The notes under the pieces were generated by a model. That model saw nothing but the letters and a program-made list of their open reading frames with translations, was not told the origin of the DNA and ran no database searches. This document shows, piece by piece, positions 1 to 8,169 of a DNA stretch of 64,000 nt. Source of the stretch: Allobosea sp. BH3 (GTDB lineage: Bacteria; Pseudomonadota; Alphaproteobacteria; Rhizobiales; Beijerinckiaceae); contig NZ_JAIMCA010000004.1 of the NCBI RefSeq assembly GCF_025499465.1, positions 744,001-808,000 of the forward strand, written 5' to 3'. Numbering within the stretch: position 1 is the stretch's first letter; each line of letters starts with the position of its first letter. The translations under genes were made by a program, and so were the position numbers.

Positions 1-142
1 GTGAGGGCATCAAGATTCTGAGAACCGGATAAATACGCCCACTGCGGACGTCAGCGGGCGGCGTCAATCCGGCCGCGCCAGTCTCGGCGTTGGCGCCGCC
101 CGAAACCTCGGGCAGCGCCAATCGCGTGAGCAAACAGAATGG
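1..142. other. left-edge stretch without a supported gene
   Basis: No open frame here can be recognised. On the minus strand an ATG at 9-11 (reading M-P-S off the edge) could be the start of the next gene of the gmhA operon, but only three residues are visible, so this is a possibility only. Confidence 0.3.
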
Positions 143-694
143 TTAGGCAGGCTTGCAGAGCGACTGCATCACGATGTGGCCGAAGATGGCGTGAACATCC
201 TCGCAGATCTGCATGTCGTTGCTATCGACCCAGATCCGGTGCTTCGCCGTCTCCTTGAGTCGCCCGCCCGAGAAGCCGCAGAGTCCCAGCGTCTCACAGC
301 CGATCTCGTTTGCCGCAGTGACGGCGCGGATGACGTTCTCGGAGTTGCCGCTGCCTGAAATCGCCACGACAAGGTCACCCGGCTCGGCGATGTTCTTGAT
401 CTGCTCGCTGAAGATGTCAGCGAAGGATAGATCGTTCCCGTAAGCCGTAATCAGCCCCATATTGTCGATCAGGCTGCGGCCGCGGAACTTCTTTCCTGTC
501 GCCATGGGGATCATCTTCGTCCAGTCCGTCATGAAATGAAGGGCTGTGATGGCGCTTCCGCCATTGCCGAAGGCGATGATTTGCTTGCCCGACAACCAGG
601 CCTGACGAACGAGATCGACGCCCCGATCGAACTCGTTTGTATCGAGCTTGTTCATGACGCCTTGCAGGCGTGAAAAGTAAGCACCGGCACTCAT
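143..694 (-). CDS. gmhA: SIS-domain phosphoheptose isomerase (GmhA-like)
   Basis: A 183-residue single SIS-domain protein. The family converts D-sedoheptulose 7-phosphate to D-glycero-D-manno-heptose 7-phosphate in the cytoplasm, the first step of heptose activation. Seen: the phosphosugar-binding segments FGNGGSA near residue 43 and AISGSGNSENV near residue 110, and a C-terminal ICEDVHAIFGHI typical of GmhA. The length is close to the usual ~190 residues. The start is supported by a GAGG ribosome site about 7 nt upstream. It lies 59 bp downstream of the epimerase gene on the same strand, so an operon is likely. The other heptose enzymes are encoded at 16-19 kb. A sugar-phosphate isomerase acting on another ketose phosphate is the main alternative. 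Confidence 0.85.
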   Translation of the reverse strand: MSAGAYFSRLQGVMNKLDTNEFDRGVDLVRQAWLSGKQIIAFGNGGSAITALHFMTDWTKMIPMATGKKFRGRSLIDNMGLITAYGNDLSFADIFSEQIKNIAEPGDLVVAISGSGNSENVIRAVTAANEIGCETLGLCGFSGGRLKETAKHRIWVDSNDMQICEDVHAIFGHIVMQSLCKPA

Positions 695-753
695 CGGATC
701 ACCTCAGCAGAATAGTTTGGGATGTATGCGACAGTCAGGCTCTTACCGGCCTG

Positions 754-1713
754 TCATTTCAGGATCTGCGCGGATATTTCGGAGGCAGATCGCCGCACGG
801 CATCGGAAGAACTGAGGGACGGCCGCCAGCCGAGCGCCGAAAGGCGGCCGCAGTCATACCGGAACTTCGGAACGTCCCCGACCCAGCCGCGATCCCCGGC
901 CCCGTACTCGATACGGGCCGTTGGCGACACGATATCCCTGACCGTTTCCGCGATAAACTTGACGGTTACGCCATCGTCGTCAGGGCCAATGTTATGGATA
1001 TTTCGCTTTTCCTTGGCGCGATCAAAGATAAAAAGCATTGCCGAAACCAGGTCAGCAACATGCAGATACGCTTTTTGCTGCGTCCCATTGCCCAGGACTT
1101 TCAGCACATCAGGACTTGATTTCAGTTTGTTCACAAAGTCGAAAATGACGCCATGGCTCGCTGGAGCGCCGGTCACATTCGGAAAGCGGAAAATGTTCAA
1201 CCGTTCCAGGAACGTTTCGGCGGCGGCCAACATCTGGGCCTCGGACGCAAGCTTCATCGCGCCGTAATTCGAGATTGGCATGGGAAAAGTCAGTTCGTCG
1301 ATCTTCTTATCTTTATGATCGCCGTATATGGCCGAACTCGATGCGAAATGAAGGTTCTTTGTCCCAAAGGCGGCCATCACCTTCACGACAACGAATGACG
1401 TAAGGAAAGTATTTTTGAAATCGACTTCCGGATCGACGACACCGGCGGAGATATCCGAATTGGCTGCGAGATGCCAGACATCGGTAATCTTGCCTTTTCG
1501 AGAGGCCGCATCGAAGGCGGATCGGACGGCCTCCTCATCAGCGCAATCGATCTCCATGAATTCGAACCCGGGATGCGCCAGGAACTCCTGAACAAACTCG
1601 CGGCGGCCAAGTCTTAGGTTGTCGAGCGCAACGACATGAAGGCCCCGCGCCAACAATTGCGGAATCAAGTTGGCGGCCACAAAACCGGCGCCCCCCGTCA
1701 CCAGATGAATCAT
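754..1713 (-). CDS. NAD-dependent nucleotide-sugar epimerase/dehydratase
   Basis: A 319-residue extended short-chain dehydrogenase. It starts with the NAD-binding GGAGFVAANL, has the SSSAIYGD segment near residue 127 and the catalytic YGAMK (Tyr-x3-Lys) near residue 150. The family epimerises or dehydrates NDP-sugars in the cytoplasm. Substrate cannot be read from sequence. Its position directly upstream of gmhA, separated by 59 bp, suggests modification of an activated heptose or another exopolysaccharide precursor. The start ATG follows GAGGG at close spacing. UDP-glucose 4-epimerase-like or GDP-sugar epimerase activity are both possible. Confidence 0.8.
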   Translation of the reverse strand: MIHLVTGGAGFVAANLIPQLLARGLHVVALDNLRLGRREFVQEFLAHPGFEFMEIDCADEEAVRSAFDAASRKGKITDVWHLAANSDISAGVVDPEVDFKNTFLTSFVVVKVMAAFGTKNLHFASSSAIYGDHKDKKIDELTFPMPISNYGAMKLASEAQMLAAAETFLERLNIFRFPNVTGAPASHGVIFDFVNKLKSSPDVLKVLGNGTQQKAYLHVADLVSAMLFIFDRAKEKRNIHNIGPDDDGVTVKFIAETVRDIVSPTARIEYGAGDRGWVGDVPKFRYDCGRLSALGWRPSLSSSDAVRRSASEISAQILK

Positions 1714-2155
1714 GAAGCCCTCTAACCATGCATAAACGAGCCTAAACCCGTCGGATTTCCTCTACGGCGCGAAGCGCAAATTTGAAAGACATTTCAACGA
1801 TCTTACGGAACTTCGCAGATGGCTGGTTAATCGCTCGCGCCGCTAGGGAGTCCACCTCTGCAGAGCCAGGAACCGCAATCGGTTGGCATGCGCTGCCGAG
1901 TCCGCAAAGGCGCGCCTCGGAGCCTGAGCGACGTCGGATATGTCCGGATCAGGTGCACGCATTTCTCCCGCAGAGTCATAAACGCGGACGAGCTGGCTCG
2001 TCATTTGCAACGGACACGCAAGTTTCTGGCCAGTCGCGGCAAATCAGACATCGCCGTCGAGGCCCATCGTCACCGACCATCGCAAAACTGCCGATGCGTC
2101 ACAGCTGCGGGATATTGATCGAAACCTTGAGGGTCGGTAAGGAAGGGCGACGCTA
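1714..2155. other. intergenic region between divergent genes
   Basis: About 440 bp between the minus-strand epimerase/gmhA operon and the plus-strand glycosyltransferase. Open frames in it have no recognisable motifs or convincing ribosome sites. It most likely carries the promoters of both flanking units. I could not assign individual promoter boxes with confidence. Confidence 0.4.
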
Positions 2156-2920
2156 ATGACGCTACTGGAAATAATGCCAAACCGTGCGGCGGACCTGCTC
2201 TCGTTACTCGAAACGATCACTATTATCCCGGACGGAAGCGACATCGAAGCGCTGATCGAGAGCAGCGGTGAATCAAAACAAGCTCGCGTACTGTCCTTCG
2301 TCAACCAGCATGCCTTCAATCTTGCCTGGACCGACAAGGCATTCTCGGAAGAACTGCGCCGCGCCGACTATCTGCTGCGGGACGGCGTCGGGCTGGAAAT
2401 TCTGCTGAGCCTGATCGGCATCCAACCCGGCAAGAATTGCAACGGCACGGATATCATTCCGCACTTGCTCGAGCAAAGAAAAGGAAAGTCGATCGCGCTC
2501 TTCGGAACCCGTGAACCGTGGACCAGCGCAGCCGCCGCCAAGATCGAAGAAATGGGATTGAAGGTCTGCGCCACACTGAACGGGTTCGAGGAAGAGCAGC
2601 GCTATATCGACCTCGCCAAGGACGCTAAGCCCGATATCATCCTGCTCGCAATGGGCATGCCCCGGCAGGAACAGCTGGCTGGCCGGCTGCGGGAGAGCCT
2701 CGAATGCGGGCTCATCATAAACGGCGGCGCCATTCTGGATTTCCTCGCCGAGCGCTTCCCCAGAGCTCCTCGATGGGTCCAGTCTTCCCGTTTGGAATGG
2801 CTTTTCCGGCTGGCTCTGGAGCCGCGGCGTCTCGCACGACGCTATCTTTCCGGCGGCGCTGTGTTTGCCTTCCGCGGGCTCCTCGTCAAGCAGCACGCAT
2901 TGACGAGGCAAACCCAGTAA
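2156..2920 (+). CDS. WecG/TagA/CpsF family glycosyltransferase (GT26)
   Basis: A 254-residue enzyme of the WecG/TagA/CpsF family, which transfers a sugar (often ManNAc-type or glucuronate) from an NDP-donor to a lipid-linked acceptor at the cytoplasmic face of the membrane. Seen: FVNQHAFNLAW near residue 48, the YLLRDGVGLEILL segment (residues 70-82) with NGTDI, the LLAMGMPRQEQ block near residue 162 and INGGAILDFLAE near residue 185. The C terminus ends in the usual basic W-x-x-RL-EPRRLARRY tail. The N terminus of about 40 residues is longer than usual. It probably adds an early sugar of the exopolysaccharide repeat unit. Confidence 0.88.
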   Translation: MTLLEIMPNRAADLLSLLETITIIPDGSDIEALIESSGESKQARVLSFVNQHAFNLAWTDKAFSEELRRADYLLRDGVGLEILLSLIGIQPGKNCNGTDIIPHLLEQRKGKSIALFGTREPWTSAAAAKIEEMGLKVCATLNGFEEEQRYIDLAKDAKPDIILLAMGMPRQEQLAGRLRESLECGLIINGGAILDFLAERFPRAPRWVQSSRLEWLFRLALEPRRLARRYLSGGAVFAFRGLLVKQHALTRQTQ

Positions 2921-2956
2921 TATCGCCGTCGGCGAGAGCCTCCGGCCTGGCCGTCG

Positions 2957-4039
2957 CTATATGCCCTGCACCCGCAGCGCGCCCTTATTGTCGGTGGCCG
3001 CAGCCACAGCGCGCTCAAGCGCATCGGCTGCCGCGCTCCAGTCGTAGTCGGTCCGAACTTCGACCGCCGCAGCCCGAGCCCTGCTGCGCAGGTCCTCAGG
3101 AGTCTGCGCCTTCAGGAAGGCAGCGACCTGGGCAACCGGGTCTTCGGGACTGGCGACAAAACCGTCATAGGTCTCGACCATATCGCGTGCACCAGCCAGT
3201 TCCAGGCAGATCGGATAGACGGCGCAGGCCAGGCCTTCCAGGACAATGAGCGGATAGGAATCGATCTTCGACAGATGGATGAGGACATCTGAGCCATGAA
3301 GGACGTCCAGCAGCTCGTCCTCGGGCACCCGCCCAAGCAGCTCGACATGGCCGGCCAGGTCCATGCTCCGGATCATTTCCTCCATGGCGCTTCGGGTTTC
3401 TTCATCCGCCGTACCCGTGATGCGCGCCCGGAAGCGAACGCCGTCCCGCTTGAGCCTGTCGCAGACCTCCAGAACCAGAAGACTTCCCTTGCCGACGGAG
3501 AGGCGCCCCGAGTGGACGAGCTCGAGAGGCGCCGACACGCTCGGCGGCACGACGAGCTCGGAAGCCAGCAGCTCCTTTGACAGGAAATTCCGGATCAGCG
3601 AGCGAGGAACGCGTTCTGGAAGCTTGATCTCCAGTTCCTGCGTCCGCGAGATCAGGGCAATGCGGCTTGCACCGCGCAAGATCCGCTCGCTCAAGGAGCG
3701 GAGGAAGCGATTGCGCTGCGACCGCCAGTTCATTCCGAGATGCGGCGTCACCATGACCCGCAGACCGAGCATCCGGGCGAGGATCAGATAGGCGAGGTCC
3801 GGCAGGTTGACGTACTGAAGCCAGACGATCGTCGGCCGGTGCCGACGGTACTCAACCAGGCGGGCCAGGCCGCCCAGAAAACCAGGCAGCCGGCGAAGCG
3901 ACAGAAAAGCCGTTGCTGTCGATATCCGCTCGATCCGCGCATCGGGATTGCGGCTCAGCAGCGCCTCCTCAGCGCGGGCGCAGAAAGCTTCCACGCCGCC
4001 GGGGTTCGTCGGGGAGCCGCCCAAGATCAGAATATGCAT
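2957..4039 (-). CDS. glycosyltransferase family 4
   Basis: About 360 residues, GT-B fold. It begins MHILILGGSPTNPGGVE, the nucleotide-sugar/acceptor loop of GT4 enzymes. The C-terminal half has LVHSGRLSVGKG (donor domain entry) and the E-x7-E-like block SYPLIVLEGLACAVYPI. The ATG at 4037-4039 is preferred over an upstream GTG because an AGGCGGG ribosome site sits about 5 nt before it. It is convergent with the WecG-like gene, with 36 bp between their ends, and is transcribed in the same direction as the upstream Wzz-like gene. Retaining sugar transfer during repeat-unit assembly is the expected role; donor and linkage are unknown. Confidence 0.88.
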   Translation of the reverse strand: MHILILGGSPTNPGGVEAFCARAEEALLSRNPDARIERISTATAFLSLRRLPGFLGGLARLVEYRRHRPTIVWLQYVNLPDLAYLILARMLGLRVMVTPHLGMNWRSQRNRFLRSLSERILRGASRIALISRTQELEIKLPERVPRSLIRNFLSKELLASELVVPPSVSAPLELVHSGRLSVGKGSLLVLEVCDRLKRDGVRFRARITGTADEETRSAMEEMIRSMDLAGHVELLGRVPEDELLDVLHGSDVLIHLSKIDSYPLIVLEGLACAVYPICLELAGARDMVETYDGFVASPEDPVAQVAAFLKAQTPEDLRSRARAAAVEVRTDYDWSAAADALERAVAAATDNKGALRVQGI

Positions 4040-4114
4040 CGAAGCCCGCCTGGCATCAGGCGCGTTCACGAGACTTGCGTCCGGAACACGCCTGACCGCA
4101 ACAATTTCTAGGTT

Positions 4115-5566
4115 TTAGGAGTAACGACGACTACGGAAGGCATCCACGTCGATGGGTGGCGGGACCACCGCGGTGGGCATCAGCGGCCGCCGCTCGAAAG
4201 CCGCCGACGGCGATGTCGGGTTCGAGGCGTGATGGCTGCTTGCCGACATCAGATATTCCTTGAGCACGGCAGCTGCCACGCCGCCGACCGCACCGAACGC
4301 GAGGCCGAGCATGAGGAACAGCCACCCCTTCGGAAACGCGGACCGGATCGGAACCTGGGCCTTCTGGATCACCCTGACGCTGGATAGCTTCGCCGAGCGA
4401 AGGTCGGAGTCGATCTGCTCCTGGATCGTGCGCTTCGAGTAGAGCTCGGCGTTGTAGCTCGCCAGCGCAACCTCCCGCTTCAGCCGCGCGAACTCCGCCT
4501 CGACGCCCGCCAGCTTCACGAGCTCAGCGTTCAGCGTCGAAAGTTCCGTCTGCTGCTGCTCCGCAAGGTCCTGAAGGCCGCGAATCTCCGAATTGATCTT
4601 GAACAGGCCGACCATGGCGTCCTGATAGACCTTGACCATCAGGAGCGGAGGATCTCCCGCTCCACGTTCACGAGAGGAGGAAGCCGCCGGCGGTTGCTGC
4701 AGCCCCCCCTCGCTGGCGGCGAGATTATCCACCAGGCCCGAAACATAGGAGGACTGGGTCACAGGCTTCAGCAGCTTGAGCTGCGAAACCAGCGCCGCCT
4801 TCTGCCCCTGCTTCTCGGCCAGCGAACTTCTGGTCCCGGTAACGGCAGCCTGCAACTCGCTGGCCCGCTTCATCAGCAGGCCGCGCTGATCCTCCACCGA
4901 GAACGTCGCCTCCTTCTTCATGAAGGCTTCGAGCGCAGCCGAGCGCCGCTCAACCTCTTCGTCGAACCGATCGGCCTGCACACGGAAGAAATTCGCGGCC
5001 CCCGGGCGATCCAACAAACTCAACTGCCGCTCGATGAAGGCATCCGCCATCGCATTTGCGAACTTCGCAGCGACGACCGGATCGGTATGCCGAAACACGA
5101 TCTTGATGACATCTGAGTTGGGCTCGGTCCTCACGGAGAGAGACCGGCCGATCCGTGCGGCCGCAACGTCCAGCGTCGAAACCTTATAGGCATCGCCTTC
5201 GTGCGCCGACGAGAAAACTTGCCTCAACAGCCCGCCGAGGCCGGCAGAGCCGGGACTCTGGGAAATCCCGAGATCATCGAAGCCCACCTTGTTGATCGCG
5301 GCACGAATGACCTCATCGCTCTCAGCAATGCGCGCCTGCGAGTTCACGAGGTCGAGCGGCCGCTTGGCGGCTCCCTCGCTGCCTTCTGTCGCGTTCTGCC
5401 CGACGATCAGCGAAGTCGAGGCTTCGTAGACCGGAGTGGTGAACAGATAGGCGGCCGTAAAAAGAAACAGTCCGGCGACGACCGACGCACCGACGATAAT
5501 TCTATTCTTCCAGGCGGCCGAAACGATCGCCGCAAGGGACGGTTCGATTTTCCTGACGGCCGACAT
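4115..5566 (-). CDS. Wzz/GumC-like polysaccharide chain-length/co-polymerase protein
   Basis: 483 residues with the Wzz layout. TM1 lies near residues 20-42 (NRIIVGASVVAGLFLF), then comes a periplasmic region with long coiled-coil-prone stretches (for example EVERRSAALEAFMKKEA), then TM2 GWLFLMLGLAFGAVGGVAAA near residues 420-440. The short tail is rich in Pro/Ser and ends SRRYS. No C-terminal BY-kinase ATPase motifs are present, so this is the membrane part only. The frame stays open far upstream, but ATG at 5564-5566 has an AGGAG site 6 nt away and avoids overlap with the divergent flippase gene. The role is chain-length control and export coupling of Wzy-polymerised EPS. Confidence 0.88.
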   Translation of the reverse strand: MSAVRKIEPSLAAIVSAAWKNRIIVGASVVAGLFLFTAAYLFTTPVYEASTSLIVGQNATEGSEGAAKRPLDLVNSQARIAESDEVIRAAINKVGFDDLGISQSPGSAGLGGLLRQVFSSAHEGDAYKVSTLDVAAARIGRSLSVRTEPNSDVIKIVFRHTDPVVAAKFANAMADAFIERQLSLLDRPGAANFFRVQADRFDEEVERRSAALEAFMKKEATFSVEDQRGLLMKRASELQAAVTGTRSSLAEKQGQKAALVSQLKLLKPVTQSSYVSGLVDNLAASEGGLQQPPAASSSRERGAGDPPLLMVKVYQDAMVGLFKINSEIRGLQDLAEQQQTELSTLNAELVKLAGVEAEFARLKREVALASYNAELYSKRTIQEQIDSDLRSAKLSSVRVIQKAQVPIRSAFPKGWLFLMLGLAFGAVGGVAAAVLKEYLMSASSHHASNPTSPSAAFERRPLMPTAVVPPPIDVDAFRSRRYS

Positions 5567-5830
5567 CAAGATCTCCTGAGCGTCGCTTTCGACCACAGCG
5601 CACTGCGTCAGCGGGTCAAAATTGTTAAGAATGTTGATATACGACCCATTGCCGCACCGCAACAACGCTTTGGTCACATAGTTTACGTAGGAGCCCCAAT
5701 GATGGTGCGCTTTATCCGCGCAGCATTGAGCGGCGGAACATGTCGACAAGCGCTCCCGACCTGAGGTAGCCCGTCGCGCGCAACGGCCGGTCGAGAGGCA
5801 TGCCGTTTGCACCCGCACAACGGGGACCAG

Positions 5831-7132
5831 ATGTCGAAGACAAGTGTTGAACAGGGATCGCTGGCAGCCAGGCTTCGCGCCGCCGCGCAGGCCATATTGC
5901 GCTACGGCATGGCTGCGATAGGGCCCATCGCAGTCGCCGGCTCGCAGTTTCTGCTTTCTCTGCAATTACTTCGCTATCTCAGCCCCGACGATTTCGGGGC
6001 CTTCTCGTTTCTGCTGATCGCGTCCCAGTTTCTCACAGGAATATCGAACGCGCTGCTCTGCGCGCCCCTGTCCGTCGTCGCCTCCAACAGCAATGCGTCC
6101 GAGCGTGATGCGCTGCTTCGCAGCGTTTTTGCCGTCAACGCCTGCCTGACCGCCGCCACACTCGCTCTTTTTGGCCTTGCCGGTGGCGCCCTGGGATCCA
6201 CCGCCCTGGGCACGGCCCTCTTCGCCGTCTATGCGGCGCTGGCGATGATGCGCTGGTTTGCACGCGCGGACGCCTATGCGGCAGGCATGCCATGGCGAAC
6301 CATTGCCTCCGATCTCGCCTACAGCGCCACGCTCCTGATCGGCATCGCGCTTCTGACGATTCTCGGCAGCCGCACCGTCGATCCGCCCTATGCCGTATTG
6401 CTGGCAAGCTCCGCCGTTGGAATGCTGCCCTTCGGCCGTCGCTATTTCTCGAACCAGATGAGAGCGTTCGGGCGTGCGCAGCTTCGCGCCTACGGCACGA
6501 TCTGGCGCCGCTATTCGAGCTGGTCGCTGACAGGCGTCGTGACCACCGAAATGACCGGCAACGCGCATGCCTACATCGTCACGCTGCTCAGCGGCTCGAC
6601 AGCCTTCGCGACCGTGGCGGCGAGCGCGCTGCTGATACGCCCGATGACCGTCGTCATGAACGCGCTCACGGAATTCGAGCGCCCGCGCATGGCCCGCGAA
6701 CTCGATGCCGGCCGCCTTCCCGCGGTGTTGCGCTCGCTTGTCTCCTTTCGGCTGGTCCTGATTGCCGGCTGGATCGTGAGCGGCCTCGCCGCGGCCGCCG
6801 TGCTCCTGCTCAACCCCGGTCTCCTGTTTCCGGGAAGCTACGATCTGAACGCGCTGATGACCGGTTGCGCGCTCTGGATTGTCATCGCCGGCATCCGGCT
6901 GATGCGGACGCCGGAAAGCGCCGTTCTGCAGGCCGCGGGAATGTTCCGGCCGCTTGCCTATGCCAGCATCATCTCCTGCGGCGTGTCGGTAGCCGCGGTC
7001 GCCGGGATATTGCTGCTCGCAGGCCCGATCTGGTCGATCGCTGGCATTCTGCTCGGCGAGGCGGTTTTCGCAGGCTGGATCTGGCGGCAGGCCTTGCGCT
7101 GGCGCCGCAATGCCTTGGCGGCGAGGGATTGA
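5831..7132 (+). CDS. Wzx-like polysaccharide flippase (MOP superfamily)
   Basis: 433-residue, strongly hydrophobic protein with about 12 predicted helices (for example GPIAVAGSQFLLSLQLL, FLLIASQFLTGISNALL, ALWIVIAGIRLM). The profile fits lipid-linked oligosaccharide flippases of the Wzx/MATE-like superfamily, which move undecaprenyl-linked repeat units across the inner membrane. ATG at 5831 is chosen over an in-frame TTG at 5807 because GGGGA lies 5 nt upstream. It is divergent from the Wzz-like gene, with about 264 bp between starts, so that interval probably holds two promoters. Wzx proteins diverge strongly, so the identification rests on topology and context. Confidence 0.8.
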   Translation: MSKTSVEQGSLAARLRAAAQAILRYGMAAIGPIAVAGSQFLLSLQLLRYLSPDDFGAFSFLLIASQFLTGISNALLCAPLSVVASNSNASERDALLRSVFAVNACLTAATLALFGLAGGALGSTALGTALFAVYAALAMMRWFARADAYAAGMPWRTIASDLAYSATLLIGIALLTILGSRTVDPPYAVLLASSAVGMLPFGRRYFSNQMRAFGRAQLRAYGTIWRRYSSWSLTGVVTTEMTGNAHAYIVTLLSGSTAFATVAASALLIRPMTVVMNALTEFERPRMARELDAGRLPAVLRSLVSFRLVLIAGWIVSGLAAAAVLLLNPGLLFPGSYDLNALMTGCALWIVIAGIRLMRTPESAVLQAAGMFRPLAYASIISCGVSVAAVAGILLLAGPIWSIAGILLGEAVFAGWIWRQALRWRRNALAARD

Positions 7133-7251
7133 TTGCAACGATGGAGCGATCAACCCCTGCTCATCTCATGTCCAAGCATGGTGCGGAGGATCCGGTTGAC
7201 CTGCGTCGAGCCATCGCAATTTCTCGCTTCTTTTAACCCCGGATTCCACCG

Positions 7252-8166
7252 ATGGCACCTAGCGTAAGCGTAGTCATACCCACATTCGGACGACCGCAAC
7301 TGTTGACCCGCGCCATCGAGAGCGTGTTGCGCCAGACGGTACAGGATATCGAGGTCATCGTCGTGATCGACGGCATCGACGACGCCACGATTTCTGCCAT
7401 CGAAGCGCTCGGAGATCCTCGCGTCAGAACGATATTGCATGACAGCAAGCAGGGAGCCGGCAAAAGCCGTGATGACGGCGCGAATTCGAGTCGAGGCAGA
7501 TGGGTGGCCTTTTTGGACGACGATGATGAATGGTTGCCAGAAAAATTGGCGAGGCAACTCGCTATAGCCCGGCCCGACACAATTATCGCCTGCCGGACAC
7601 GCGTGGTGACTCCTCAGGGAGACTTCGTTCGGCCGAACAACGCCTATGATGGGAGCATTCCATTCGACGAATGGATGTTCGACCGCCACACATGGTTCAA
7701 AGAAAACGATGGCTTTTTGCAGACTTCCTCGCTACTAATCCCGCGCGAATTGATAGTAGATCTCAAATTTAAAACCGCAAAACACGAAGAATGGGAACTT
7801 ATAATCAGGGCAACAAAAGAATATAATTACAAATTGGCTATATCATCAGGGGTAGATGTTATATATTACGCTGGTAGCACATTCGGATCGCTCAGCAAAA
7901 GTTACACATGGCCCAGCTCCGTCGCATGGGCGGATGAACTCGGCAATCTGATGACCCCCCGCGCCTATGCCGGCTTCTGCCTTGTCACCGCCGCCCGTAT
8001 GGCTGCAGATGCGCGTGACTTCTCAGCAATCGGAAAACTACTGTCTGCGGCGAGAAAGCGCGGCAAGCCAACGTTCAAACAGCTTTTTGCGTTCGGGCTG
8101 ATATGGCTCTTTCCGACACCGATCCGGCTCCGGATACGGAATGCCCTTAGGCTCGGCTCAGCCTAG
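7252..8166 (+). CDS. glycosyltransferase family 2
   Basis: 304-residue GT-A glycosyltransferase. Seen: VSVVIPTFGRPQLLTRAIES at the N terminus (nucleotide-binding strand), DGIDDAT, and the metal-binding DDDDEW near residue 88. The C-terminal third is less typical. Codon usage shifts within the gene: bases about 7740-7880 are visibly AT-rich (Asn, Lys and Ile codons ending in A/T) compared with flanking GC-rich segments. This suggests a recombined segment. The gene ends 3 bp before the GH74-like gene, so the two are probably co-transcribed. Inverting sugar transfer in EPS assembly is expected. Confidence 0.87.
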   Translation: MAPSVSVVIPTFGRPQLLTRAIESVLRQTVQDIEVIVVIDGIDDATISAIEALGDPRVRTILHDSKQGAGKSRDDGANSSRGRWVAFLDDDDEWLPEKLARQLAIARPDTIIACRTRVVTPQGDFVRPNNAYDGSIPFDEWMFDRHTWFKENDGFLQTSSLLIPRELIVDLKFKTAKHEEWELIIRATKEYNYKLAISSGVDVIYYAGSTFGSLSKSYTWPSSVAWADELGNLMTPRAYAGFCLVTAARMAADARDFSAIGKLLSAARKRGKPTFKQLFAFGLIWLFPTPIRLRIRNALRLGSA

Positions 8167-8169
8167 AAA

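Noticed and set aside
1782..2156. 124-residue plus-strand frame before the WecG-like gene
   Set aside because: Arg-rich with no motifs, and it lies in a likely divergent promoter region.
4115..5965. 616-residue version of the Wzz-like protein
   Set aside because: The first 133 residues are non-homologous, Cys/Arg-rich and overlap the divergent flippase gene. The ATG at 5566 has an AGGAG site.
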